DNA from: Phycisphaerae bacterium
Lineage (GTDB): Bacteria; Planctomycetota; Phycisphaerae; UBA1845
Assembly (NCBI GenBank): GCA_029260115.1
Contig: JAJDDW010000084.1
Span: forward strand, 1 to 46,923
DNA length: 46,923 bases
Direction: 5' to 3'
The notes under the pieces are model-generated. The model saw only the letters and a program-made list of their open reading frames with translations, made no database searches and was not told where the DNA came from. The translations under genes were made by a program, and so were the position numbers. Of the stretch, positions 21,970-30,103 are shown piece by piece (position 1 is the first letter of the stretch; every line of letters starts with the position of its first letter).

Positions 21970-23781
21970 TTAAAATATCAGCTGAGGCTCCTTGCGGCTG
22001 CCAATCTCAATAAAAATATCCCGAAGTTGAGCGCGGTATTGATCCATGGAACCTGCTGCATGGAAGTGTTCCCCTTGGGTGATTTCTGCGATCTCTTGCA
22101 TGAGTGCCTGATTGGCGTCAGCGCCCACCGTAATTGTGAAAATACGAAAACCACGGTTGGCCGCTTCTTGTGCGGCAGCTAATGCATAGGCCTCACCTCC
22201 GCTAAGCGAAAATCCACCACTTGCAGTCACATTGGCATTACCGTCGGTCAACAAGACGAGCACTTTACGCGCGCTATCTCGCCCACGGTCGCTGTCAAGC
22301 TCGATGATGGCTTGCTCGATGCCCCCCCCCAAATTCGTGCTGCCGTCGTAGTGGCCTGCTTGCAGCTCCTGTAAGCGGGAGGATATACTGTCGAAATTGT
22401 GCGACAGATCTAATTCGTGGTTCGCCGATGTCGCGTACGATTCCAGTGAGAGCTGATCATTGCTGTCAATTTCCGTGAATAGATCAGACATGTATTGAAC
22501 CGCCAGCTTCATAGACTCGAGTGGTTCCGTAGGCGTGTTCGCCAGTTCCGGAGTCTGGGAATTTGAGCGTCGCCTGGCAAGCAAATAGTCCGTAAACGTT
22601 TTCGCACCATACTGATATTTAAACGATGAGTTAGACCTAGCCATATAAGAATTGCTAGTTGATACATAGTTGTTGATGTAATCCTGGAATATGTCGCGGG
22701 AGTCATTGACTGGTCGTCCCATGATGCTTTGCGTCCAAATCAGCTCGTTACTTTCAAACCGATTGTCACCATCCCCACCACCCAATCCATTGACGTCTCC
22801 GAAGCCACCGCTCTTTCCGCTTTGCCATTCGGCGAAACCAAGGGCGATAGCTACGCGTTCATCATACCCGCCATTGGAGTCGTAGCTGCTACTGAAAATC
22901 GCGTCGACCTCTGCGCTGCTATAACCGCGGTTTTCAATTGATGTACGGAGTGTCGCGTCGTTCCACCCACTATTTCTCGGAAGTCTCACGAGGCCAGCAT
23001 CCGCTGAGGGATCGTACGTGGAGTCAACAACTACATCGCCGAATCCCAACTCCTTGAGATAACCCCACGCAGGGCCAGCCGCTTGAGGTACAGTCCCGTC
23101 AGGCTCTGTCCACCCGGGCTGAATGTCTGCATCTGTCCATGTGCTATCAGTCTCTTGATATCCGTAGGGTAATGCAGCCCACACTTCGTGAATGTTCACC
23201 TCTGTGATGGGGGCGTGCTGGAGTTGGCTATCGAAGTTGGTCGAACCTGACAAGTCGACGACGACAGACATATCTCTAGGTGAACTGATCGCTGTCGCTG
23301 ACGCCGTGATGTCAGCGTAACGCAAACCGAACGCTGCGGCGAAAATGAGGGGCACTCCCCCGTTTGGTGAATTTTGCGTGTGTCGCACAGTGACTTGCAC
23401 GGCGTCCGGCGCAAAGTTATTGGGCGTAAATGTGAATGTGTTGGCCACCTCGTCAAAACTGGTGCGTCCAAACACGACGTCACTATCGGAGACGACCAGT
23501 GCTCTATTCCTGACGAGGTTGCTCAGAACGACTTCCTTAGCAGCAAGGCGTCCCCGCGTCTCGCGATCTAAACTCGAATCGCCGTAGGTCATCGCTTCTA
23601 CGGCGGCCAAAGCGCCGGCGTCCGCAGCTTGCTGTAGGTCGGAACGCACGTTGTACATCATGCCGACATCCACAGTCAGTGCAGCAAAACCAAGCAAGAC
23701 GGGTATGGAAACGACCGTCAGTACGATCGTTATCGCCCGTTTGCGACAGGGTTTATCTGGCACATTTGATAGACAGTTCAT
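21970..23781 (-). CDS. TadG-like protein: Tad pilus N-terminal segment plus von Willebrand A domain
   Basis: A 603-residue membrane-anchored protein. Residues about 10-60 form the TadE/TadG type helix and motif ('RAITIVLTVVSIPVLLGFAALTVDVG', 'LQQAADAGALAAVEA'). A vWA domain follows: MIDAS 'DLSGSTN', second MIDAS segment 'DGSTNLGGGI' and 'LLTDGNANV'. About 200 residues rich in Asn, Ser, Asp and Tyr are inserted just after the first MIDAS motif. Such proteins are secreted to the cell surface via Tad-like systems, with metal-dependent ligand binding. ATG 23781 was chosen because GGGGAGA lies just upstream; the frame to 23907 lacks support. No other tad gene is nearby. Confidence 0.82.
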   Translation of the reverse strand: MNCLSNVPDKPCRKRAITIVLTVVSIPVLLGFAALTVDVGMMYNVRSDLQQAADAGALAAVEAMTYGDSSLDRETRGRLAAKEVVLSNLVRNRALVVSDSDVVFGRTSFDEVANTFTFTPNNFAPDAVQVTVRHTQNSPNGGVPLIFAAAFGLRYADITASATAISSPRDMSVVVDLSGSTNFDSQLQHAPITEVNIHEVWAALPYGYQETDSTWTDADIQPGWTEPDGTVPQAAGPAWGYLKELGFGDVVVDSTYDPSADAGLVRLPRNSGWNDATLRTSIENRGYSSAEVDAIFSSSYDSNGGYDERVAIALGFAEWQSGKSGGFGDVNGLGGGDGDNRFESNELIWTQSIMGRPVNDSRDIFQDYINNYVSTSNSYMARSNSSFKYQYGAKTFTDYLLARRRSNSQTPELANTPTEPLESMKLAVQYMSDLFTEIDSNDQLSLESYATSANHELDLSHNFDSISSRLQELQAGHYDGSTNLGGGIEQAIIELDSDRGRDSARKVLVLLTDGNANVTASGGFSLSGGEAYALAAAQEAANRGFRIFTITVGADANQALMQEIAEITQGEHFHAAGSMDQYRAQLRDIFIEIGSRKEPQLIF

Positions 23782-23984
23782 AGCAATCTCCCCCCATAGA
23801 TACATGTTGTATCTTGCTCTTTGCCCGATCAAAGCTACTTGCTTTATGCGTATCGGCGCGACAATCCACATAGAATGCGGACTTAACGTGTTGCGCCCCA
23901 TTCTCACGAACGGTTTGCGTATCGGGCTCTCATACCAAACCTACGATTCGCGGGAAACCGAAGCAATGTAAAACTCGATTTAAT

Positions 23985-24048
23985 TTCGACTACTTCCGAT
24001 ATTGACTGATAGGGTAGGACCGATAGTTAATAGCCTTCGGTAGTCGAA
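23985..24048. promoter_or_regulatory. Inverted repeat in the divergent vWA/lipoprotein intergenic region
   Basis: TTCGACTAC at 23985-23993 and GTAGTCGAA at 24040-24048 are perfect 9-bp inverted copies separated by 46 nt. They lie between divergent genes (ATG 23781 minus, ATG 24133 plus), where an operator pair would fit. No known regulator site is recognised. Confidence 0.3.
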
Positions 24049-24132
24049 TTTATGCGTAGTTGGTGGTAGGATACTATTGCATTGTGTTTTCACCTACTCT
24101 TGGCGGTTAGTTATGATTAAGGAGCCGGACGA

Positions 24133-25341
24133 ATGATTGGTTCTCGCAGGCGACGGGCAATAACCCGCTCTACTCGGTTAGGTAGGATGATTCCAGTCAA
24201 AGCCATGATCTGTTGTACTGTTTGCGCTCTGTTGCAGATCGTGCTTGGATGTTCGTTTCTGCACCTAACTATTCCTCGTGGACTAAGCGAGAAATCTATC
24301 ATAGCGGGGACCGGGCTACTCTCGCGATCAGTCATCCATATACATAGTACTGGCGAGCACCAGAAGATGAGCTACGTTACAGGAATACAAGTGAGTAAGA
24401 TGGAGAGTAGTCGCGTTTCAGAACTCGCGATCTTCGACCAGCGAAGCCTCTATTTGGTCGATCCCCATATGCAGACCGCAGAATGGCGGCTCAACTATAC
24501 AGATACGGGTTACTTGAGCCATCCCCTTCTTATTGATGTGGACGGTGATGGCACTCGGGAAATCGTATGTCGTGGCGGGGGCTTTAGTGACGTGGGTCTT
24601 CTAGATAGCACTGGGAAGCTCTTGTGGAAGAAATCCGGAGACTATACGACTGAGTCGTCAGCAAGTTCCATGTCGGTTGGAAATCTTGATCGTACCGGTG
24701 CGATGGAATTTTATGTCGCTGCCACTGACGGCCTTTACTCGTTCGATATGGACGGATCAAGAAGATGGCGAATCGGTAATGTGGACGAGACATATAGTAA
24801 TGTTGAAGTTTTCGATTCAGAAATTGCCTCGGAACGCCTTGTTGTTGCTAAGTTACAACAACGCGGACGTTATCAGCCCGAGTACCTGGAATTCCGTGAT
24901 CATCAAGGCAACTTGATGAGGCGCGTCAAGCCTGCAAGACCCCTAAATAGCTTCCACGTGTTGAGGTGGCCAGCCGTCGCGAAACCACTCCGTATTCTGA
25001 CACGGTGCGGGGCAACATTGGCGATCTTGGACGGAGACGGAATGGTTGTCTGGGAGTACAAGTTTTCGCGAAATCTCAGCAGTGGCATCGGTGTAGAAGG
25101 AGTATTTGTTCGGTTTTCAAATCGAGAGGAGCCGTACCTTGCAGTGCTTCTAGGAACTCGAGCCGGTTGGAGGCGCTCGGTGCTTTGCCTATTCTCGCTC
25201 GACGGAAAGCTTGTCTACCAGGAGATACTTGGTCAGACCGCGGGCTTGCTTGCGGTACGAATAGAAGGCAAGAATTCGCCAGAAGATATATTACTAGTCG
25301 GAGACGGGATCGGTAAGGTGTTGGTCTATCAACAGCAATAG
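24133..25341 (+). CDS. Lipoprotein with PQQ/FG-GAP-like beta-propeller repeats
   Basis: A 402-residue protein. After an Arg-rich leader, a hydrophobic stretch ends in a lipobox ('LLQIVLGCS', Cys near residue 40). The rest is made of repeated four-strand blades: 'LLIDVDGDGTREIVCRGGG', 'LLDSTGKLLWKKSGD', 'SVGNLDRTGAMEFYVAATDGLYSFDMDG', 'LAILDGDGMVVWEYKF', 'VLLVGDGIGKVLVY' patterns typical of FG-GAP and PQQ-like propellers. Such domains mediate binding at the cell surface. AAGGAG at 24119-24124 is 8 nt before the ATG. Divergent from the TadG-like gene. Ligand unknown. Confidence 0.72.
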   Translation: MIGSRRRRAITRSTRLGRMIPVKAMICCTVCALLQIVLGCSFLHLTIPRGLSEKSIIAGTGLLSRSVIHIHSTGEHQKMSYVTGIQVSKMESSRVSELAIFDQRSLYLVDPHMQTAEWRLNYTDTGYLSHPLLIDVDGDGTREIVCRGGGFSDVGLLDSTGKLLWKKSGDYTTESSASSMSVGNLDRTGAMEFYVAATDGLYSFDMDGSRRWRIGNVDETYSNVEVFDSEIASERLVVAKLQQRGRYQPEYLEFRDHQGNLMRRVKPARPLNSFHVLRWPAVAKPLRILTRCGATLAILDGDGMVVWEYKFSRNLSSGIGVEGVFVRFSNREEPYLAVLLGTRAGWRRSVLCLFSLDGKLVYQEILGQTAGLLAVRIEGKNSPEDILLVGDGIGKVLVYQQQ

Positions 25342-25374
25342 CCACGCCCTATGTGGCTACAGCGGAGGGGCGAT

Positions 25375-26142
25375 ATGTCAGTTGTTCGTGATACCTTTCT
25401 TGATCCGAGTTGGTATGACAAGGGGATTAATTGGGCGGCGCGATTGGGCCGAGAGATTCCGGTGCTTGTTGATGTTTTTGGAGCGCCTGGTGACGGTGGT
25501 TTGATTGATGCAGGTTGCGGGACCGGTCGACAAACGTGCGCCTTAGCTAAGCAGGGTTATCGCATGGTGGGGGCGGATGCTAGCGATGAGATGATTGCGA
25601 TGGCTAGTTCGCTGGCGAAGGAATTAGCTGTTGATGTCGCTTTTCATGTCAGTCCTTATGCGGGGATGATTGAAAAATTGGGCGGCGGGTTTGATGGTGT
25701 TTATTGCCTGGGGAATGCGTTGGCGGCGGCTGGCTCTGAGGAGGCGGTGCGTGAGGCATTGGGGCAGTTTGCTAAATGTCTTCGGCCTGGCGGTCGGTTG
25801 TTTTTGCAGGTGCTAAATTTTGAGCCTATGCGAATTGAGTTACCGTGTGTGCGCGGGCCTAGGGTGTCGGTGGTTGATGGCCGGGAATACATTTCTACGC
25901 GGCAGTTTCATTTTCATGATGATCGAGCCGTTGTGACTAATACGACACTTTGGCATGATGAGGGGTGGAAGCAACGGAGCCATGCAGGGCGGTTGTATCC
26001 GTTGAGTTTATCGCAGCTACAAGCGTGGTGTGCGGATGCGGGATTGCGGATTGATGATACGTGGGGGAATTATCAGCGGGAACCGTTTGAGATTGACCGT
26101 TCTGTTGATTTGATTGTTGTGGCTACGCGTATGGTCGGGTAG
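25375..26142 (+). CDS. Class I SAM-dependent methyltransferase
   Basis: A 255-residue cytoplasmic methyltransferase with the Rossmann motif I 'LIDAGCGTGRQT' (residues 43-54), 'VGADASDEMI' (motif II acidic residue binding the ribose), 'FDGVYCLGNALA' and 'CLRPGGRLFLQVLNF'. The C-terminal third is the usual lid. Substrate is unknown. GGAGGGG at 25364-25370 precedes ATG 25375; the frame opens at 25351 but without a ribosome site. It follows the propeller lipoprotein by 33 nt and may be cotranscribed, though it uses a much more G/T-rich codon set. Confidence 0.88.
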   Translation: MSVVRDTFLDPSWYDKGINWAARLGREIPVLVDVFGAPGDGGLIDAGCGTGRQTCALAKQGYRMVGADASDEMIAMASSLAKELAVDVAFHVSPYAGMIEKLGGGFDGVYCLGNALAAAGSEEAVREALGQFAKCLRPGGRLFLQVLNFEPMRIELPCVRGPRVSVVDGREYISTRQFHFHDDRAVVTNTTLWHDEGWKQRSHAGRLYPLSLSQLQAWCADAGLRIDDTWGNYQREPFEIDRSVDLIVVATRMVG

Positions 26143-26179
26143 AGTTTTTTTTGAAAATCAAAACAACGAAAAAACGTAT

Positions 26180-26207
26180 CGTCACTCCCGCGCAGGCGGG
26201 AATCCAG
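26180..26207 (-). repeat. Dispersed palindromic repeat, family A (copy 5)
   Basis: CGTCACTCCCGCGCAGGCGG followed by GAATCCAG, the reverse orientation of copy 6, which lies 24 nt further. The two copies can pair with each other along their whole length. Confidence 0.85.
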
Positions 26208-26231
26208 GACGATGTCAGGCATTCGCCAAGA

Positions 26232-26259
26232 CTGGATTCCCGCCTGCGCGGGAATGACA
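26232..26259 (+). repeat. Dispersed palindromic repeat, family A (copy 6)
   Basis: CTGGATTCCCGCCTGCGCGG followed by GAATGACA. With copy 5 it forms an 80-bp inverted arrangement in the space between the convergent methyltransferase and DUF3179 genes, a place where it could act as a two-way transcript end. Confidence 0.85.
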
Positions 26260-26273
26260 TGGCGGCGACAGGC

Positions 26274-27110
26274 TTATTGTTTTTCTTGCATTTCTATTTG
26301 TTTTTTGGACCCCATTAGCACCGTTGTATCTGGATGTTTCTTTCGCCATTCACCCAGGGTGATGACTGGCGGTTCTTCGATGAAGGGGATGGTTTCGCCT
26401 TTGCGTGGGCCGGAGATGGCCGTCCACTTGGTGTCGTCTAGTGGATACCAAAGGCTTTCCGTTTTTCGATCGAAGATGATGAAGACGTTTTTGTAGACAT
26501 AGCCGCTGACTCCGAATTCGTCTGTTGAACCGTTATGCTGACGTCCGTGAACCACGGACAATTGGGCGAGCGGTCACCAGCCTACGGTGACGGGCTTGCC
26601 GCTGATAGTGTCGTTGACTAATTCATGTCGATCGAGCAAGGCGACGGGATAGGCCCGGGCGACGCTGCCTTCGGTGAAGCCAATGACGTGAATTTCGTCG
26701 TTGACTGATGGACGTTGATCTTTGCGGTATGGGCTTGGTGGTACGTTTTTTAGAAGTCTTGGGTCGTCAGGTGAGACGAACATGGGGTCGTCGATGCTGG
26801 GGATGGCGTCCTTGCCGATGCCGAACTGAAGCTCGGCTGCGGGGATGACTGAGCCGGTAAAGTCGTACCAAAATCCGCCGGGGGCGGTAGGGTCGGAGCC
26901 TCGCATGCCGCCGTATAGCATGGTCTTGCCATTTTCGACTTTGACTTTTTTACTGTTGGGGCCAATTAGGCCGCGAAATTTTTTCTTGCCTGCATCATCC
27001 CCGGCTAAGGTGGGCAGGGATGCGCACGATATGATCAGGCCAGCGAGGGCGATGATCTTTGCGTGATGGCAGGTGGCCAAGCTGCCTTGGTTGTGGTTCT
27101 TCATTCTCAT
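26274..27110 (-). CDS. DUF3179 family protein with in-frame TGA: candidate selenoprotein
   Basis: Read through one TGA (26574-26576) this is a 278-residue exported protein. A signal peptide (residues about 1-37, 'IIALAGLIISCASLPTLAG') precedes the DUF3179 domain: 'VNDEIHVIGF', 'ARAYPVALLDRHELVNDTISGKPVTVGW', [TGA, codon 179], 'PLAQLSVVHGRQHNG', 'FGVSGYVYKNVFIIFDRKTESLWYPL', 'TLGEWRKKHPDTTVL'. In the family the codon after this W/Y position is Cys ('C-P-L-C' or 'C-P-L-A'), so TGA replaces exactly that Cys. Everything after it stays in frame and conserved for 100 codons. A SECIS-like hairpin begins 14 nt later. GGAGGT lies 10 nt before the ATG. The alternative is a nonsense mutation TGC/TGT to TGA. 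TGA is a normal stop elsewhere in the window. Confidence 0.72.
26543..26559 (-). promoter_or_regulatory. SECIS-like hairpin after the in-frame TGA
   Basis: On the minus strand GTCCGTG-GTT-CACGGAC forms a perfect 7-bp stem with a 3-nt loop whose first base is G; a U/G pair can extend it by one. The stem starts 14 nt and the loop 21 nt after the TGA. Known bacterial SECIS elements have a G among the first two loop bases, a stem of at least about 4 bp and a loop roughly 16-37 nt from the UGA, so this one fits. It lies within coding sequence, as in bacteria. Confidence 0.6.
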
Positions 27111-27477
27111 GGTTTCAATTACCTCCGAAAAAAACTAAAATCACAAGCTCGACCGAAATCGATGATAGCCGTCTTAGCTGATTTACTCAATGTTCGGGTG
27201 AGTATCAGCGTTGAGAGGGTCGAATCAGCCTGGTCGAGCGATGGCTGGTGGTTTGGTTTGGCTGGCAGGTTGTACGCTCTTGCGAGTGGTTTACAATCGG
27301 TGCTGGTCGTGGGTGGTGGATTTTGGCCCGGAATGGTTAGACAAGGAGCCTAAACTGCGCGAACATGCACAGCCGATAGCTCATAAGGCTGGTGATTACG
27401 AAAGTCCTTATTGGAAAATGAGTTACGTGAATTTGTGTTGCGTGTTGACGTGTATGCCGGATACGGCTGCGTGGGGA
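27111..27477. other. Divergent intergenic region between the DUF3179 gene and the EPS operon
   Basis: About 370 nt. The left end has the DUF3179 ribosome site (rc of ACCTCC at 27121-27126) and an A-rich stretch likely to hold its promoter. The right part is the presumed leader of the EPS operon; a plus-strand frame runs through it from 27211 but has no ribosome site and no family-like sequence. I see no RNA element. Confidence 0.4.
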
Positions 27478-29100
27478 ATGAATCTTAAACGAATGATAGG
27501 GACTGGCGATATTTTGAATCGTGTGATTGTAGCTTGCCGGCTGAAGGGGCTGGTTTGGGCGGTTTCGGCGTTGGCCTTGATGGTCGGCAGTGGTTGCGCG
27601 ATGCAGTCGGTGCTTAACGGCTGGTTGGACCCGACGGTGCTTGGCGATTTTGAGGCGTCTAAGACGACGCAGATTCGTGCTTCGTTGACTTTGGAAGATA
27701 TGCCGCAAGGGATAGCTGGGGCGTCTCGGCCTGTTCTAGGCGACTTAGATGTTATTGCGAAGGATTTTTCCGTATCTGCTGGTGATACGCTGGAAGTCGA
27801 AATTAATGAGCTTCGTGCTCGTGGTACGATTTATCAAACTCAAGTGCAAGTGAGTCCTACGGGTTATGTGAATCTTCCGGTGGTGGGGCGAATTCATGCG
27901 GCGGGTAAGACGGTGCCGGGTTTTGAGGCGTCGTTGGTTTCGACGTTGCAGGATGAAGGGATTTTGATCAATCCGGAAGTGACGGTGAATCCGACGTTTC
28001 TGCAAGCGGCTACTTATTCCATTTTTGGTGTTGGGGTGAGCGCTTCCAATACTGCACCGCTTCGTGCGGGCGTGTTTCCTATCAGTCGTCCAGATTTGCG
28101 AGTGCTTGAGGCCATCAATCAGGTGGGTGGTTTGAATGAGTTTGTGACTGAGATTTATGTCTTTCGCAAAGATGATTTATCAGTTTATGACACGCGCAGT
28201 CAAGCGGACCGGCCTGTTGAAGTTATAGAGGATTTGAGGCCAACTGAGCCAGCGATTGCGATGCCGGTTGATGTAGCGGATGTTGGCGAACAGGATAAGC
28301 AGGAACTCATAAGCGCGATACTGGATCATGATAAGCCGCCAGCAGCTCAGCCTGAAGAGACTGAGCCTAAGCCCCAGAGTCAGCATCAGCGAGATATTTT
28401 GTCGGCGACGGATACCGATTCGACGCAGGCTTTTTTGTTTGTTGATGGCGCGTTTGTGCGTAATCCTGATTTCGAAGGTCATGCGGCAGCTGGCAGTGGG
28501 GAAGATTTTTCACCGCCGACTATTGACACAGTTATGCCAGCGTCGAATTGGGCGCGGTTGGCCGGGAATTCTCCTTATCGAACGATTCTTATTGATGCTG
28601 AACAGCTTCGTCGCGGGGAACCTGAGATGAACATTGTGGTTCATGCGGGTGATGTGATTCGGATTGTGAGCGGGGAAATTGGGCAGTATTACGTGATGGG
28701 GCAAGTGAATCAGCCCGGCCAGTTTCGGTTTAATGCTGAGTCTATCACGCTCAAGTCTGCTATTGCCTCAGCGGGTGGGCTTTCTGCTTTGGCCTGGCCT
28801 GATCGATGTACGATTTATCGTCGGCTTGGCAGTCGGGAGCAGATGGTTCAGGTAGACTTGGATCGAATTTTCTCAGGTAAGGATTCGGATTTTATGGTGC
28901 GTCGCGGCGATATTATTAATGTCGGTACGCATCCCTTGGCTCCGTTTTTACAACGGCTTCGGGCACTTACGTTGCCTAATATTACTTCTAACATAGGTTA
29001 TGGTTTTACTTATTCGCGGAATTTTGCGGACATTGATTCGTTTGCCGTTCAGAGCAATCCTAATAATCGTCCCAGTCGTTTTCAACAACTGTTTCCCTAG
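27478..29100 (+). CDS. Wza-type polysaccharide export lipoprotein with SLBB domains
   Basis: A 540-residue outer-membrane export protein. Signal and lipobox ('ALALMVGSGCAM', Cys near residue 39) are followed by the Poly_export domain ('VSAGDTLEVEINELR', 'VQVSPTGYVNLPVVGRIHAAGKT'), then SLBB-like domains: 'SIFGVGVSASNTAPLRAG...VLEAINQVGGL' and, after a long acidic linker, 'YYVMGQVNQPGQFRF...LKSAIASAGGLS', ending in 'VRRGDIINVGTHPLAPFL'. It forms the exit channel for exopolysaccharide. ATG 27478 precedes the signal with a weak GGGG ribosome site; ATG 27493 is an alternative. First gene of the operon: the exosortase starts 8 nt after its stop. Confidence 0.85.
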   Translation: MNLKRMIGTGDILNRVIVACRLKGLVWAVSALALMVGSGCAMQSVLNGWLDPTVLGDFEASKTTQIRASLTLEDMPQGIAGASRPVLGDLDVIAKDFSVSAGDTLEVEINELRARGTIYQTQVQVSPTGYVNLPVVGRIHAAGKTVPGFEASLVSTLQDEGILINPEVTVNPTFLQAATYSIFGVGVSASNTAPLRAGVFPISRPDLRVLEAINQVGGLNEFVTEIYVFRKDDLSVYDTRSQADRPVEVIEDLRPTEPAIAMPVDVADVGEQDKQELISAILDHDKPPAAQPEETEPKPQSQHQRDILSATDTDSTQAFLFVDGAFVRNPDFEGHAAAGSGEDFSPPTIDTVMPASNWARLAGNSPYRTILIDAEQLRRGEPEMNIVVHAGDVIRIVSGEIGQYYVMGQVNQPGQFRFNAESITLKSAIASAGGLSALAWPDRCTIYRRLGSREQMVQVDLDRIFSGKDSDFMVRRGDIINVGTHPLAPFLQRLRALTLPNITSNIGYGFTYSRNFADIDSFAVQSNPNNRPSRFQQLFP

Positions 29101-29108
29101 TCGCTTCA

Positions 29109-30053
29109 ATGGAGCTTCGCTTGGCTACGCAACCTCGACAAGCTGAACCCTCCTGGGCGGAAATTATTCCGCCGGCTGTGCGTGTGCAGATGGTCTTGGT
29201 GGTCGTGCTGTTGGGGGCGTTTTATTGGGGTGTTATTCAACATGGCATGGTGAGTAGGTGGACCAATGATGGCAACTGGTCTCATGGTTGGTTGATTCCT
29301 GTATTCAGTTTATATTTTTTAAATACACAGCGTGAGCGATTGGCAGCTGTTGTCGCTCGGCCTAGCTATTGGGGGGCGTTGCTGCTTCTCGCGTCGCTGG
29401 GGATGTACTTTTTTGGCGCTTGGAAGATACGTGCGACGTATGTGCAGACAGTGTCTTTGGTAGGCTCTATTTTTGGTATCGTGTTGCTGCTTGGCGGCTG
29501 GTCGGTCATGCGTATTGCGTGGTTTCCGATTTCTTTTTTGATGCTGTCGATTCCACTGCCGGGTTTGATGTATTATCAATTGACGTTTCCCATGCGGGTG
29601 TTTGCTTCTAAGGCGGCAGCAGCGATTATGCCTGTGTTTGTTGATGGGTTGCACACCGAGGCGCAAGCGGTGGTGATAGATTATATGATGCCGGGTAGTG
29701 CGCCCGGTCAGTTGAACGTGGAAGAGGCTTGTAGCGGTATGCGCTTGATGATGGCCTTTGTCACGCTGGGCGTGGCTATGGCTTATTTAGGTGAGCGTTC
29801 ATGGTGGCAGCGTGGTGTTATGGTCGCGTTTTGTGTGCCGACGGCATTGTTCTGTAATGTGATTCGGGTGACGACGACCGGTCTTTTTATTGTGCATGGC
29901 CGGGAGGATTTAGCGACGGGTACACCTCACCAGTTGTTGGGCATGTTGATGTTAGGCTTGGCGCTGGGTATCTATGCCGTAGTAGGCTATATTCTTAATC
30001 ATTTGTTTGTTGATGAAGGCGAAGCGTTGGCTGTTGTGCATACGGGTTCGTGA
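29109..30053 (+). CDS. Exosortase (membrane transpeptidase family)
   Basis: A 314-residue protein with about eight membrane helices and the exosortase catalytic triad in place: Cys in 'VEEACSGMRLMMAF', Arg in 'FCNVIRVTTTGL' and His in 'TPHQLLGMLM'. The N-terminal motif 'NWSHGWLIPVFSLYF' is also typical of EpsH-type exosortases. The family sorts and anchors PEP-CTERM proteins and is commonly embedded in EPS loci. The EpsI/DUF3485 domain often found fused or adjacent is missing. No PEP-CTERM target is visible in the window. It lies 8 nt after the export gene and 50 nt before the Wzc-like gene. Confidence 0.88.
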   Translation: MELRLATQPRQAEPSWAEIIPPAVRVQMVLVVVLLGAFYWGVIQHGMVSRWTNDGNWSHGWLIPVFSLYFLNTQRERLAAVVARPSYWGALLLLASLGMYFFGAWKIRATYVQTVSLVGSIFGIVLLLGGWSVMRIAWFPISFLMLSIPLPGLMYYQLTFPMRVFASKAAAAIMPVFVDGLHTEAQAVVIDYMMPGSAPGQLNVEEACSGMRLMMAFVTLGVAMAYLGERSWWQRGVMVAFCVPTALFCNVIRVTTTGLFIVHGREDLATGTPHQLLGMLMLGLALGIYAVVGYILNHLFVDEGEALAVVHTGS

Positions 30054-30103
30054 GGTCCACTTTTTAGATTGCGATGATGGTCACTGATCGTTAAGAAAGA
30101 ATT

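Noticed and set aside
26562..26576. TGA read as tryptophan (alternative genetic code)
   Set aside because: Several well-bounded genes in the window end in TGA with the next gene following at once (for example at 11994-11996, 33485-33487 and 8149-8151), so TGA is a stop here.
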